The translations under genes and the position numbers were made by a program. A model generated the notes under the pieces. That model was not told the DNA's origin. It saw only the letters and a list, made by a program, of their open reading frames with translations, and did no database searches. DNA of 64,000 nt from Streptomyces sp. ML-6 (GTDB taxonomy: Bacteria; Actinomycetota; Actinomycetes; Streptomycetales; Streptomycetaceae), in NCBI RefSeq assembly GCF_030116705.1, contig NZ_JAOTIK010000001.1, positions 2,375,001-2,439,000 of the forward strand, in the 5' to 3' direction. Below, in pieces: positions 1 through 12,995 of the stretch. How positions within the stretch are numbered: the first letter of the stretch is position 1; each line of letters opens with the position of its first letter.

Positions 1-1513
1 GTACCGCGCCGACCAGCTGCCGTCCACCCACCCGATCACGGCCGACATCCGTGACCTGGAGGACGCCAAGCTCAACTTCGACGGCATCACGTACGCCAAG
101 GGCGCCTCGGTGCTGAAGCAGCTGGTGGCGTACGTGGGCCGGGACGCGTTCCTGGAGGGCGCCCGGCGCTACTTCAAGAAGCACGCCTACGGCAACACCC
201 GGCTGGGCGACCTGCTGTCCGTGCTGGCCGAGACGTCCGGGCGCGACATGACCGCCTGGTCGCGGTCGTGGCTGCAGACCGCGGGCGTCAACTCGCTGAC
301 GCCGGTGGCGACGTACGACGCGGCGGGCCGGATCACGGAGCTGGCGGTCCTCCAGGAGGCGGCCGAGTCCCACCCGGAGCTGCGGCCGCACCGGGTCGCG
401 GTCGGCCTGTACCGGCACACCCCCGGCGGCGACCTGGTGCGCTACGCCCGCGCCGAGGTGGACGTGGCCGGTGCGCGCACGGTGGTCGAGGAGCTCGTGG
501 GGGCGGAGCGGCCCGAGCTGATCCTGGTCAACGACGACGACCTCACGTACTGCAAGGTCCGCTTCGACGAGGTGTCCCTGGCCGCGCTGCGGAAGCACCT
601 GGGCGACATCACGGACCCGCTCGCGCGGGCGCTGTGCTGGTCGGCGCTGTGGAACATGACCCGGGACGGGCTGATGCCGGCCCGCGACTTCGCCGCGCTG
701 GTGCTGGCCGATGCCGGCCGGGAGTCCGACATCGGCGTGCTCCAGATGCTGCACACCTGGACCCGGACCGTGCTCACGCAGTACGCGGCGCCCGGGTGGC
801 GCGAGGAGGGCGGCCGGGCGCTGGCCGCGGGCGCGCTGCGGGAGCTGCGGGTCGCCGAGCCGGGCAGCGAGCACCAGTTGGCGTGGGCGCGGTTCTTCGC
901 GTCGGTGGCCGGCTCGGAGACGGACTTCCAGCTGCTGTCGGGGCTGCTCGACGGGTCGGCCCGGATCGACGGGCTCGACGTGGACCAGGAGCTGCGGTGG
1001 GCGTTCCTGTCCCCGCTGGCCGCGCACGGGGTGGCGGACGAGTCGGTGATCGACGCCGAACTGGCCCGTGACGACACGGCGTCCGGCAAGCGGCACCATG
1101 TGCGGTGCCTGGCGTCGCGGCCCTCCGCCGCGGTCAAGGCACAGGCGTGGGCGGACGTCGTGGAGTCGGACACGCTGTCCAACGCGCTGGTGGAGGCGAC
1201 GATCTCGGGCTTCGCCCAGCCCTCGCAGCGGGAGCTGCTGGCGCCGTACACGGACAAGTACTTCGAGGCGATCGAGCGGGTCTGGGCCGAGCGGTCGATC
1301 CAGATCGGGGTGATCGTGGTCAAGGGCCTGTTCCCGGCGCTCCAGGACGACCCGGCCACGCTGGCGGCGACGGACGCCTGGCTGGCCGCGCACGAGGACG
1401 CGGCGCCGGCCCTGCGCAGGCTGGTGCTGGAGTCCCGGGACGACCTGGCGCGGGCGCTGCGGGCGCAGGAGTGCGACGCGGGCGCGGAGGCCGCGGCCGG
1501 TACCGGCGTCTGA
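1..1513 (+). CDS. M1 family aminopeptidase N paralog, C-terminal part (5' end outside window)
   Basis: The frame is open from the first bases, so the start lies upstream of the window. What remains is the end of the M1 catalytic domain, including the conserved GITYAKGASVLKQL segment that carries the transition-state tyrosine, followed by the helical ERAP1-like C-terminal domain. The zinc motif (HEXXH) would lie upstream and cannot be checked. The protein aligns along its whole visible length with the complete aminopeptidase at 7543-10119 (shared blocks such as DQLPSTHPI, NTRLSDLL/NTRLGDLL and NDDDL). The two are therefore paralogs, but diverged ones. The role would be removal of N-terminal residues from peptides in the cytoplasm. 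A strong hairpin follows the stop codon. Confidence 0.93.
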   Translation, partial: YRADQLPSTHPITADIRDLEDAKLNFDGITYAKGASVLKQLVAYVGRDAFLEGARRYFKKHAYGNTRLGDLLSVLAETSGRDMTAWSRSWLQTAGVNSLTPVATYDAAGRITELAVLQEAAESHPELRPHRVAVGLYRHTPGGDLVRYARAEVDVAGARTVVEELVGAERPELILVNDDDLTYCKVRFDEVSLAALRKHLGDITDPLARALCWSALWNMTRDGLMPARDFAALVLADAGRESDIGVLQMLHTWTRTVLTQYAAPGWREEGGRALAAGALRELRVAEPGSEHQLAWARFFASVAGSETDFQLLSGLLDGSARIDGLDVDQELRWAFLSPLAAHGVADESVIDAELARDDTASGKRHHVRCLASRPSAAVKAQAWADVVESDTLSNALVEATISGFAQPSQRELLAPYTDKYFEAIERVWAERSIQIGVIVVKGLFPALQDDPATLAATDAWLAAHEDAAPALRRLVLESRDDLARALRAQECDAGAEAAAGTGV

Positions 1514-1522
1514 CGGACGGGT

Positions 1523-1562
1523 GACGGGGGCCGGGCCGGGACATCCGGTCCGGCCCCCGTCC
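1523..1562 (+). terminator. Hairpin after the truncated aminopeptidase gene
   Basis: Arms ACGGGGGCCGG (1524-1534) and CCGGCCCCCGT (1550-1560) form a perfect 11-bp GC stem a few bases after the stop codon. No clear T-tract follows, as is usual for actinobacterial terminators. Confidence 0.65.
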
Positions 1563-1623
1563 TCGTTCCCGCGCCCTCCGGACGGGACGGAAGGTTTCCC
1601 GGGCCGTCCGGAGGGGTGGGCGG

Positions 1624-1727
1624 GAGACGGGGGCGGTGCGGGTCCGGCCGACGGGTGCCGGGAAGCGGTGGGCGCGAGACGGGGGCGGTGCGGGGCCGGC
1701 CGACGGGTGCCGGGAAGCGGTGGGCGC
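1624..1727. repeat. Tandem duplication of a 52-bp unit
   Basis: Two adjacent 52-bp copies (1624-1675 and 1676-1727) differ at a single base (T versus G in GGTCCGG/GGGCCGG). Each starts GAGACGGGGGCGG and ends GGTGGGCGC. No gene overlaps them. Near identity suggests a recent duplication. Confidence 0.85.
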
Positions 1728-2255
1728 GGGGGCGAGTTGGGGCCGGGCCGCCGGGCCGTCCTCCCGCAGCGCGGGCCGTGGAGGCGTTCCTCGCCGACGG
1801 CCACGCCATGGCCGAAAGTCGACTTTACGACTTGGCGACGGACCGCGATCCGCCGCAGCCCCGCGGAGCGCGTCTCTCCGCCTGCCCGGTGGTCCGCGCC
1901 TCGGGACCGTGGCCGCACCCACCGGCCCGGGCAGGCGGTCGCCGTGGAGCTCGCCCCCCGGGGCCCCGGGCCACGGCGGGCCGGGCACCGGAAGCCGACG
2001 GCGCAGGGGGAAGTCCTGCCGCACCGGGGGCCCACCGGGTGGCCGGGAGCGGAACCGTACCTGGCGGAAACACGACTCTCGGGCACCACTTATTCACCGC
2101 TTCGTCCCTGATGGCACATCAGCACCAGTGGCGGGATTCTGCCATGTACACATCTCGTCCCCCTCAACTCTCCACAAACCCCTGTCATTTACGAAAGGGT
2201 GAGCGGTCATCCGGTACCGAATTCCGGACTCTCTCTTTCCTATGCAGGGATGCTG

Positions 2256-6783
<4,528 letters not shown>

Positions 6784-6804
6784 CGCCGAACGCGCGAAAC
6801 GTGA

Positions 6805-6833
6805 AAGGGGCGGCCACCGGGTGGCCGCCCCTT
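6805..6833 (+). terminator. Hairpin after asd
   Basis: AGGGGCGGCCAC (6806-6817) pairs with GTGGCCGCCCCT (6821-6832) across a 3-nt loop and is followed by TT. It sits between convergent genes and may serve both strands. Confidence 0.8.
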
Positions 6834-6856
6834 CGCATGCGTTCCTCCGGGTGTGC

Positions 6857-7225
6857 TCAGAGGGCGAGGTGGCGTCGCAGGGCGGCGTCGATCTCGGTCA
6901 TGCGCCGGCGGGGGACGGTGCCGATCCGCTTCAGCACACGCTCCGGGGTGACGTCCCGAATCTGCTCGCACCGGGCCTTCGAGTCCTCCGGCAGGCCGCA
7001 CTCCGCTGCGGGGAGCAGCACCTGGAAGGGGTAGACCCGGGAGGTGTTCGACGTCAGCGGCACCACGGTGACCACGCCCCTGCCGTTGAGCTCGACCGCC
7101 TGGTTGGCGGCGTTGTTGGACACGATCACGGCCGGCCCGATCTTGTCGGCCCCGCTCCCCCCGGCGTTGGCCCCGCTCCCCCCGGCCGGCTCCAGATCGA
7201 CCAGGTGGATGTCTCCCCTACGCAT
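6857..7225 (-). CDS. MazF/PemK-type toxin, probable endoribonuclease
   Basis: This 122-residue protein has the MazF/PemK pattern: MRRGDIHLVDLEP at the start, then GPAVIVSNN, VVTVVPLTSNT and the C-terminal block CEQIRDVTPERVL. Family members cleave mRNA at short sequences. The start is the ATG at 7225, inside the end of the antitoxin gene (8-nt overlap), so the two are translationally coupled with the antitoxin first. A glycine-rich duplicated GGSGAN/GGSGAD stretch inserted near residues 15-25 is unusual and lies in the loop before the second strand. The cognate antitoxin is next door at 7218-7442. Confidence 0.9.
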   Translation of the reverse strand: MRRGDIHLVDLEPAGGSGANAGGSGADKIGPAVIVSNNAANQAVELNGRGVVTVVPLTSNTSRVYPFQVLLPAAECGLPEDSKARCEQIRDVTPERVLKRIGTVPRRRMTEIDAALRRHLAL

Positions 7226-7442
7226 CCGCGATTCCGTCCCCGACCGTGCGGTCCCAGAGTTCGGCGTCCTCGCTCGCGTCCCATTCCGCGAACGCCGCCT
7301 CGTAGTCGGCCTCCAGATTCGAGGCGCGCAGCAGCTCGATCGCGGCGTGCACCACCGCGGACCGGGAATCGGCGTCGGTCTTCGCGGCGTACTCGTCGAG
7401 GAAGGCGACATCCTCCTGCGGCAGACTCACACTGATCTTCAT
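7218..7442 (-). CDS. MazE-like ribbon-helix-helix antitoxin
   Basis: This is a 74-residue protein starting MKISVSLPQEDVAFLDEYA, a typical ribbon-helix-helix DNA-binding N-terminus, with an acidic C-terminal half (EADYEAAFAEWDASEDAE) suited to binding and neutralising a basic toxin. The ATG at 7442 is chosen because the RHH strand begins immediately; upstream in-frame sequence overlaps the divergent aminopeptidase leader. The gene precedes and overlaps the MazF gene, the usual order. It probably represses its own operon together with the toxin (family knowledge). Confidence 0.88.
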   Translation of the reverse strand: MKISVSLPQEDVAFLDEYAAKTDADSRSAVVHAAIELLRASNLEADYEAAFAEWDASEDAELWDRTVGDGIADA

Positions 7443-7542
7443 ACCTTCGATGCTACTGACGGTGGCACCCGTATGGCCACCCCACCGAGCCCCGCGACGT
7501 GGAAGGATGACCGAAAACGTCACATCCCAAGGAGATGACCGC

Positions 7543-10119
7543 GTGCCTGGCACGAATCTGACCCGCGAAGAGGCACAGGAGCGGGCGCGCCTGCTGACCG
7601 TGGACGCGTACGAGATCGATCTCGACCTCTCCGGAGCGCAGGAGGGCGGCACCTACCGGTCCGTGACCACCGTGCGCTTCGACTCCGCCGAAGCCGGTGC
7701 GGAGACGTTCATCGACCTGGTCGCGCCCGCCGTGCACGAGGTCGAGCTGAACGGGAAATCGCTCGACGTCGCGGCCGTGTTCCGCGACTCCCGCATCACG
7801 CTGCCGCACCTGGTCGCGGGCTCCAACGAGCTGCGGGTCGTCGCCGACTGCGCGTACACCAACACCGGTGAGGGCCTGCACCGCTTCGTCGACCCGGTGG
7901 ACCAGCAGGCGTACCTCTACACCCAGTTCGAGGTGCCGGACGCCCGCCGGGTCTTCGCGAGCTTCGAGCAGCCCGACCTGAAGGCGACCTTCCGGTTCAC
8001 CGTGAAGGCCCCGTCCGGCTGGACCGTGATCTCGAACTCGCCGACGCCCGAGCCGAAGGACGACGTCTGGTCCTTCGAGCCGACGCCGCGCATCTCGACG
8101 TACATCACGGCCCTGATCGTCGGCCCGTACCACTCGGTGCACAGCAGCTACGAGAAGGACGGCCAGTCCGTGCCGCTCGGCATCTACTGCCGTCCGTCGC
8201 TGGCCGAGTTCCTCGACGCGGACGCGGTCTTCGACGTCACGCGGCAGGGCTTCGACTGGTTCCAGGAGAAGTTCGACTACGCCTACCCGTTCGCCAAGTA
8301 CGACCAGCTCTTCGTCCCGGAGTTCAACGCGGGCGCGATGGAGAACGCGGGCGCGGTCACCATCCGCGACCAGTACGTGTTCCGGTCGAAGGTGACGGAC
8401 GCGGCGTACGAGACGCGGGCCGAGACCATCCTGCACGAGCTGGCCCACATGTGGTTCGGCGACCTCGTGACCATGGAGTGGTGGAACGACCTGTGGCTGA
8501 ACGAGTCGTTCGCCACGTACACCTCGATCGCCTGCCAGGCGTACGCCGAGGGCTCGAAGTGGCCGCACTCCTGGACCACGTTCGCCAACTCCATGAAGAC
8601 CTGGGCCTACCGCCAGGACCAGCTGCCGTCCACGCACCCGATCATGGCCGACATCCGTGACCTGGACGACGTGCTGGTCAACTTCGACGGCATCACGTAC
8701 GCCAAGGGCGCCTCGGTCCTGAAGCAGCTGGTGGCGTACGTCGGCATGGAGGAGTTCTTCAAGGGCGTCCAGGCGTACTTCAAGGCGCACGCGTTCGGCA
8801 ACACCCGGCTGTCGGACCTGCTGGGCGCGCTGGAGGAGACCTCCGGCCGCGACCTGAAGACCTGGTCGAAGGCGTGGCTGGAGACCGCGGGCATCAACAT
8901 CCTGCGCCCGGAGATCGAGACGGACGGGAACGGCCACGTCACGTCCTTCGCAGTCCTTCAGGAGGCCCCGGCCCTCCCCGCCGGTGCCAAGGGCGAGCCG
9001 ACGCTGCGCCCGCACCGCATCGCCATCGGCTGCTACGACCTCGACGCCGGCGGCAAGCTGGTCCGCACCGACCGGATCGAGCTGGACGTCGACGGCCCGC
9101 GCACCGTCGTGCCGTTCCCGGCCGGCACCGCCCGTCCCGCCGTGATCCTGCTCAACGACGACGACCTGTCGTACGCGAAGGTCCGGCTCGACGAGGAGTC
9201 GCTGCGCGTGGTCACCGAGCACCTGGGCGACTTCACCGAGTCCCTGCCCCGGGCCCTGTGCTGGGCCTCCGCCTGGGACATGACCCGGGACGGCGAGCTG
9301 GCGACCCGGGACTACCTGGAGCTGGTGCTCTCCGGGATCGGCAAGGAGTCGGACATCGGCGTCGTCCAGTCGCTGCACCGTCAGGTGAAGCTGGCGCTGG
9401 ACCTGTACGCGGCACCGGAGTGGCGCGAGGCCGGGCTGAGCCGGTGGACCGAGGCGACGCTGGCGCACCTGCGCGCGGCGGAGCCGGGCAGCGACCACCA
9501 GCTGGCCTGGGCCCGTGCCTTCGCGGCGACCGCCCGCACCCCGCAGCAGACGGATCTGCTGCAGGCGCTGCTGGACGGACGGGAGGTGATCGAGGGCCTG
9601 GCCGTCGACGCGGAGCTGCGCTGGGCGTTCGTCGAGCGGCTCGCCGCGACCGGCCTCATGGAGGAGGACGGGATCGCCGCCGAGTACGAGCGGGACAGGA
9701 CGGCGGCGGGCGAGCGCCACGCGGCGACCGCCCGTGCGGCCCGCCCCACCGAGGAGGCGAAGGCGGAGGCGTGGGCCTCGGTCGTCGAGTCCGACAAGCT
9801 GCCGAACTCCCTCCAGGAGGCGGTCATCGCCGGCCTCGTCCAGTCCGACCAGCGCGAACTGCTGGCCCCGTACACGGAGAAGTTCTTCGCGTCGGTCAAG
9901 GGCGTCTGGGACTCGCGCAGCCATGAGATGGCGCAGCAGATCGCGATCGGCCTCTACCCGTCCTTCCAGGTCTCGCAGGAGACCCTGGACGCCACGGACG
10001 CCTGGCTGGCCTCGGCCGAGCCGGGCGCGGCCCTGCGCCGGCTGATGTCGGAGTCCCGTGCGGGCGTGGAGCGCGCGCTCAGGGCCCGGGCGGCGGACGC
10101 GGCTGCGGCCACGGTGTAA
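7543..10119 (+). CDS. pepN: Aminopeptidase N (M1 zinc metallopeptidase)
   Basis: This is a complete M1 aminopeptidase of 858 residues, the usual length of the streptomycete enzyme. GTG 7543 follows AAGGAG by 8 nt. Features in order are an N-terminal beta-sandwich domain, the exopeptidase motif GAMEN at 264-268, the zinc site His298-Glu299-X2-His302 with Glu321 in NESFA, the catalytic Tyr386 in GITYAKG, and a helical ERAP1-like C-terminal domain. It has no signal peptide and is probably cytoplasmic, releasing N-terminal residues from peptides. A diverged paralog ends at 1513. The gene is divergent from the toxin-antitoxin operon, with about 100 bases for both promoters. Confidence 0.97.
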   Translation: MPGTNLTREEAQERARLLTVDAYEIDLDLSGAQEGGTYRSVTTVRFDSAEAGAETFIDLVAPAVHEVELNGKSLDVAAVFRDSRITLPHLVAGSNELRVVADCAYTNTGEGLHRFVDPVDQQAYLYTQFEVPDARRVFASFEQPDLKATFRFTVKAPSGWTVISNSPTPEPKDDVWSFEPTPRISTYITALIVGPYHSVHSSYEKDGQSVPLGIYCRPSLAEFLDADAVFDVTRQGFDWFQEKFDYAYPFAKYDQLFVPEFNAGAMENAGAVTIRDQYVFRSKVTDAAYETRAETILHELAHMWFGDLVTMEWWNDLWLNESFATYTSIACQAYAEGSKWPHSWTTFANSMKTWAYRQDQLPSTHPIMADIRDLDDVLVNFDGITYAKGASVLKQLVAYVGMEEFFKGVQAYFKAHAFGNTRLSDLLGALEETSGRDLKTWSKAWLETAGINILRPEIETDGNGHVTSFAVLQEAPALPAGAKGEPTLRPHRIAIGCYDLDAGGKLVRTDRIELDVDGPRTVVPFPAGTARPAVILLNDDDLSYAKVRLDEESLRVVTEHLGDFTESLPRALCWASAWDMTRDGELATRDYLELVLSGIGKESDIGVVQSLHRQVKLALDLYAAPEWREAGLSRWTEATLAHLRAAEPGSDHQLAWARAFAATARTPQQTDLLQALLDGREVIEGLAVDAELRWAFVERLAATGLMEEDGIAAEYERDRTAAGERHAATARAARPTEEAKAEAWASVVESDKLPNSLQEAVIAGLVQSDQRELLAPYTEKFFASVKGVWDSRSHEMAQQIAIGLYPSFQVSQETLDATDAWLASAEPGAALRRLMSESRAGVERALRARAADAAAATV

Positions 10120-10150
10120 CGGCCGCCCGGAGACCGCCCGGAGACCGTCT

Positions 10151-10178
10151 GCCCCGGACCGCCCGTGCGGTCCGGGGC
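10151..10178. terminator. Hairpin between pepN and allantoicase genes
   Basis: GCCCCGGACCGC (10151-10162) pairs perfectly with GCGGTCCGGGGC (10167-10178) across 4 nt. It lies between convergent genes and could stop both transcripts. Confidence 0.75.
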
Positions 10179-10344
10179 ACCCGGTCGGTCCGTGACACCC
10201 GGCCCGGTCCTCCCCCGTGGAGCCCGGCCGGGTGCCTCCGGTGTGGAGACCCGCCCGTCGGAGGGGCGCCGTCGCGCAGCCGTCCGACGGGCGGGAGCGG
10301 GGGGTACGGGGCCGGGTCAGGCACTCGACTCCCCGGGCGACGGG

Positions 10345-11490
10345 TCAGGCGCTCGACTCCTCGTGGCGGCGGGCCAGTTCGGCCGCGCCGGTCTCCGTCA
10401 GGCTGCCGTGCAGGCGCATCCGGGCGACGCCGCCGTCCGGGAAGGCGTCGAGCCGGACGTGGGTGACGATCGCCCGGGCCCGGAGCGGGAAGCGGTGCAG
10501 GGCGTCGGGCTGGAGCCGGGTGCGGGGGATGATCTCGAACCATTCGCCGGTCTCGCCGTTGCGGCCCTGGAGGGCGATCCAGCCGGCCGCGTTGCCCTTG
10601 AGGCAGGCCGTGTCGATCTCGACCGCGCGGACCGCTCCCTGGGCGGGGAGGCGGAAGCGGACCCAGTCGTTGGTGCCGCGGACCCGGCGGCGGCGGTTCT
10701 CCCAGCCGTCGTCCATCTTGCGCGAGGTGCCGGGCAGGATGATCTGGGTCGGCGAGGAGTAGAAGCGGTCCGAGGCGTCCTCGTAACTTCCGCCGTTCAG
10801 GACCGAGATCAGGTCGAACGTGCCGAGCGCGGCGAGCCAGGCCGGGTCGGGGACGACCTCGCCGTGGACGCGGAGGCGGGCTATGCCGCCGTCGGGGTGC
10901 TGGCACAGCCGGACATGGGTGCAGCGGCGTCCGCCGGTGATCTCGAAGCCGTTGGCGGCGTGGCCGCGCACGGGGGTCGGCGGGACGATCTCCTCCCACT
11001 TCACGTCGTCGGCGAGGAGTTCCCCGGGGCCGGGGGTGCCCTCGACCGAGGTCGCCTGGACCGACACGCGCTGCGGGTAGTTGCCGCGGAAGTGGGCGGT
11101 GTCGACGACGATGCCGCGGATGATGCCCGGGGCGCCGAGCCGGATCAGGGCCCAGTCGTGCTCGTCCGGGGCGGGGAACGGGTGGTCGGCGTCGGCGCCG
11201 CGTCGGCGGCGGGTCTCCCAGCCGTCCATGATCTTGCCCTTGTGGCCGAAGTGCTCGGGGTCGAAGACCGCGCGTTCCCGGAGCAGGAGGTTCTCCCGCT
11301 GGGCGAAGAACTCGTCATTGGCGGCGATCACACCCGCGCCGAGCCGGCGGTCGGCGAGGTCGACGAGCTCGGTGAAGGGGAGGTCGGTGGTGCGGTAGTC
11401 GGCGTACGGGTCGCCGCCGCCGTACGGGGCCGCGTCGTTGGCGTGGGGATCGTCGTGGTGGTTCTCATCCTGGTCGAAGGTCATGCGCAC
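10345..11490 (-). CDS. alc: Allantoicase
   Basis: Allantoicase converts allantoate to ureidoglycolate and urea in purine degradation. The 381-residue protein shows the two tandem beta-sandwich repeats of the family: IMDGWETRRRRG with IVVDTAHFRGNYP in the first, and MDDGWENRRRR with VEIDTACLKGNAAG in the second. The start is the ATG at 11490; a second ATG two codons in is also possible. A LysR-type regulator gene lies 49 nt upstream on the same strand. No other allantoin genes (allantoinase, ureidoglycolate lyase) are adjacent, so the pathway is dispersed. Confidence 0.93.
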   Translation of the reverse strand: MRMTFDQDENHHDDPHANDAAPYGGGDPYADYRTTDLPFTELVDLADRRLGAGVIAANDEFFAQRENLLLRERAVFDPEHFGHKGKIMDGWETRRRRGADADHPFPAPDEHDWALIRLGAPGIIRGIVVDTAHFRGNYPQRVSVQATSVEGTPGPGELLADDVKWEEIVPPTPVRGHAANGFEITGGRRCTHVRLCQHPDGGIARLRVHGEVVPDPAWLAALGTFDLISVLNGGSYEDASDRFYSSPTQIILPGTSRKMDDGWENRRRRVRGTNDWVRFRLPAQGAVRAVEIDTACLKGNAAGWIALQGRNGETGEWFEIIPRTRLQPDALHRFPLRARAIVTHVRLDAFPDGGVARMRLHGSLTETGAAELARRHEESSA

Positions 11491-11539
11491 ACTGTCGCGG
11501 CGAACGAACCGTCAGGTCCATCGAATGTTTTTGCATCGT

Positions 11540-12463
11540 CTATTCAGTTGAAGTGAACGATTCGGCGACCGCGGTGAGCGCCGCCAGGACCCGGACCACC
11601 GCGGGGCCCCGTTCGGCGCCGTGCCGCACCGCCGCCACCACGTGGCGGCGCGGCTGGTCGGCGTCGAGCGCGCGCATCACCACGCCGTCCCGGACGCACC
11701 GTTGCGCCGAGGCCATGCGCGGGACCAGCGCGACGCCCATGCCCGCCTCGACCATGGCCAGGATCGCCGTCCAGCCGGAGGCGCTGTGCGCCTGTTCGGG
11801 CACGAAACCGGCGGCCTCGCACGCGGTGGTGGTGATCTGCGACCAGGGGCCCGAGCCGCCGAAGATCCACGGGTCGCCGGAGAGGTCGGCCAGGCGGAGG
11901 GCGGGCGCGGCGGCGAGGCGGTGGTCCGCGGGCAGCGCCACGTCCAGGCGGTCCGCGAGCAGGGGCAGCACGGTGAACCGGGGGTCGCGGGCGGTCGGGG
12001 CGTGCGCGGCGAGGGACAGCGCGAGGTCCACCTCGCCGGCCGCCAGGAGCTCGTACGCCTGCGCGGCCTCCGCCTCCCGGACCCGGACGCCGGGCCCCGG
12101 GCGGTCCTCGGCGCGCAGCCGCCGGACGGCGGGGACCACGAGGGCGGGCACCGCCGTGGAGAACGCCGCGATCCGCACCTCGCCGGCCTCACCGCGCAGA
12201 TAGCCGGTCAGTTCGGCGTCGGCGCGCTCCAGTTGGGCGAAGACGGCCTCGGCGTGACGCAGGACGAGGTGGGCGGCGTCGGTGAGCCGGACCCGTCGGC
12301 CCCGGGCCTCCAGGAGCGGTACGCCGAGCTGCCTGGACAGGTTGGACAGTTGCTGCGAGACCGCGGACGGGGTCATCAGCAGGGCCTCCGCGGTGGCGGT
12401 GACCGTGCCCCGGTCGCGCAGGGTGCGCAGGATGCGGAGCTTCTTGAGGTCCCACTCGGTCAT
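11540..12463 (-). CDS. LysR-family transcriptional regulator
   Basis: This is a 307-residue LysR regulator. The N-terminal winged helix-turn-helix is typical (LRDRGTVTATAEALLMTPSAVSQQLSNLSRQLG), followed by the linker helix and a two-lobed effector domain beginning near AGEVRIAAFSTAVPALV. It lies 49 nt upstream of the allantoicase gene on the same strand, so co-transcription is likely. Control of allantoate use is a guess from position only; LysR proteins often control divergent genes, and no divergent gene is present here. Confidence 0.92.
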   Translation of the reverse strand: MTEWDLKKLRILRTLRDRGTVTATAEALLMTPSAVSQQLSNLSRQLGVPLLEARGRRVRLTDAAHLVLRHAEAVFAQLERADAELTGYLRGEAGEVRIAAFSTAVPALVVPAVRRLRAEDRPGPGVRVREAEAAQAYELLAAGEVDLALSLAAHAPTARDPRFTVLPLLADRLDVALPADHRLAAAPALRLADLSGDPWIFGGSGPWSQITTTACEAAGFVPEQAHSASGWTAILAMVEAGMGVALVPRMASAQRCVRDGVVMRALDADQPRRHVVAAVRHGAERGPAVVRVLAALTAVAESFTSTE

Positions 12464-12665
12464 GGCCGAAACCTACCCGCAGTCCCACGGGCGGCCCCGT
12501 GCCCGATCGGCCGGGGGCGTGCCGTGTTCCGGACATGCGTGGGCGCCGCGCGGTACGAGTACCCGCGGCGCACGCGGAAGGAGCGGGGCCGGGTCCGGCC
12601 GCCGGGCCGTTGTCCGCCGTACGGGGTCGTCCGTCGGCGTCCGGGCGGCCCGGACCTGCGGGGTC

Positions 12666-12896
12666 CTAGGCCTGCTTCCTGGACTTGTCGAGGACCATGA
12701 CCAGGCCCGTGATGACCAGGAACAGCACGATGGGTGCCACGACGTAGAGGCCGATGGTCTCCATCGCGCTCAGGCCGGGTCCCGGGTCGTCACCGTCGTC
12801 GCGGGTGAGCGCGAGCGCGGGGGACGACATGAGCAGCATCATCAGCGTCGTTCCGGCCGCGACGGCACCGGCGCGCATAGCGTTCTTCTTGTCCAC
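12666..12896 (-). CDS. Small membrane protein of unknown function
   Basis: This 76-residue protein has two hydrophobic segments. One at about residues 10-30 could be a signal peptide ending ALA or a membrane anchor. The second, at about 47-70 (IGLYVVAPIVLFLVITGLVMVL), is a clear transmembrane helix followed by DKSRKQA. An acidic Asp/Gly stretch separates them. The GTG start has no Shine-Dalgarno, but TACGTT, a good -10 element, lies 6 nt before it, suggesting a leaderless transcript. No family is recognised. Confidence 0.75.
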   Translation of the reverse strand: MDKKNAMRAGAVAAGTTLMMLLMSSPALALTRDDGDDPGPGLSAMETIGLYVVAPIVLFLVITGLVMVLDKSRKQA

Positions 12897-12995
12897 GGTG
12901 CAAACGTAGCGAACGCCCTGGACGGGCGCGCGCCCGGGGGTGCCGTACGGGGTCGCGGACCCGACACCGGGCCCGGTGCGGGGTCCGGTACGGGT

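Larger units (their letters stand above)
1514..2255. other. Long intergenic region without a convincing gene
   Basis: About 740 bases separate the aminopeptidase from the secreted protease. The region holds the terminator and a 52-bp tandem duplication. Near 2085-2200 there is a locally less GC-rich stretch that probably contains the protease promoter. ORFs here overlap in several frames, have no ribosome binding site and match no family, so none is called. Confidence 0.6.
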
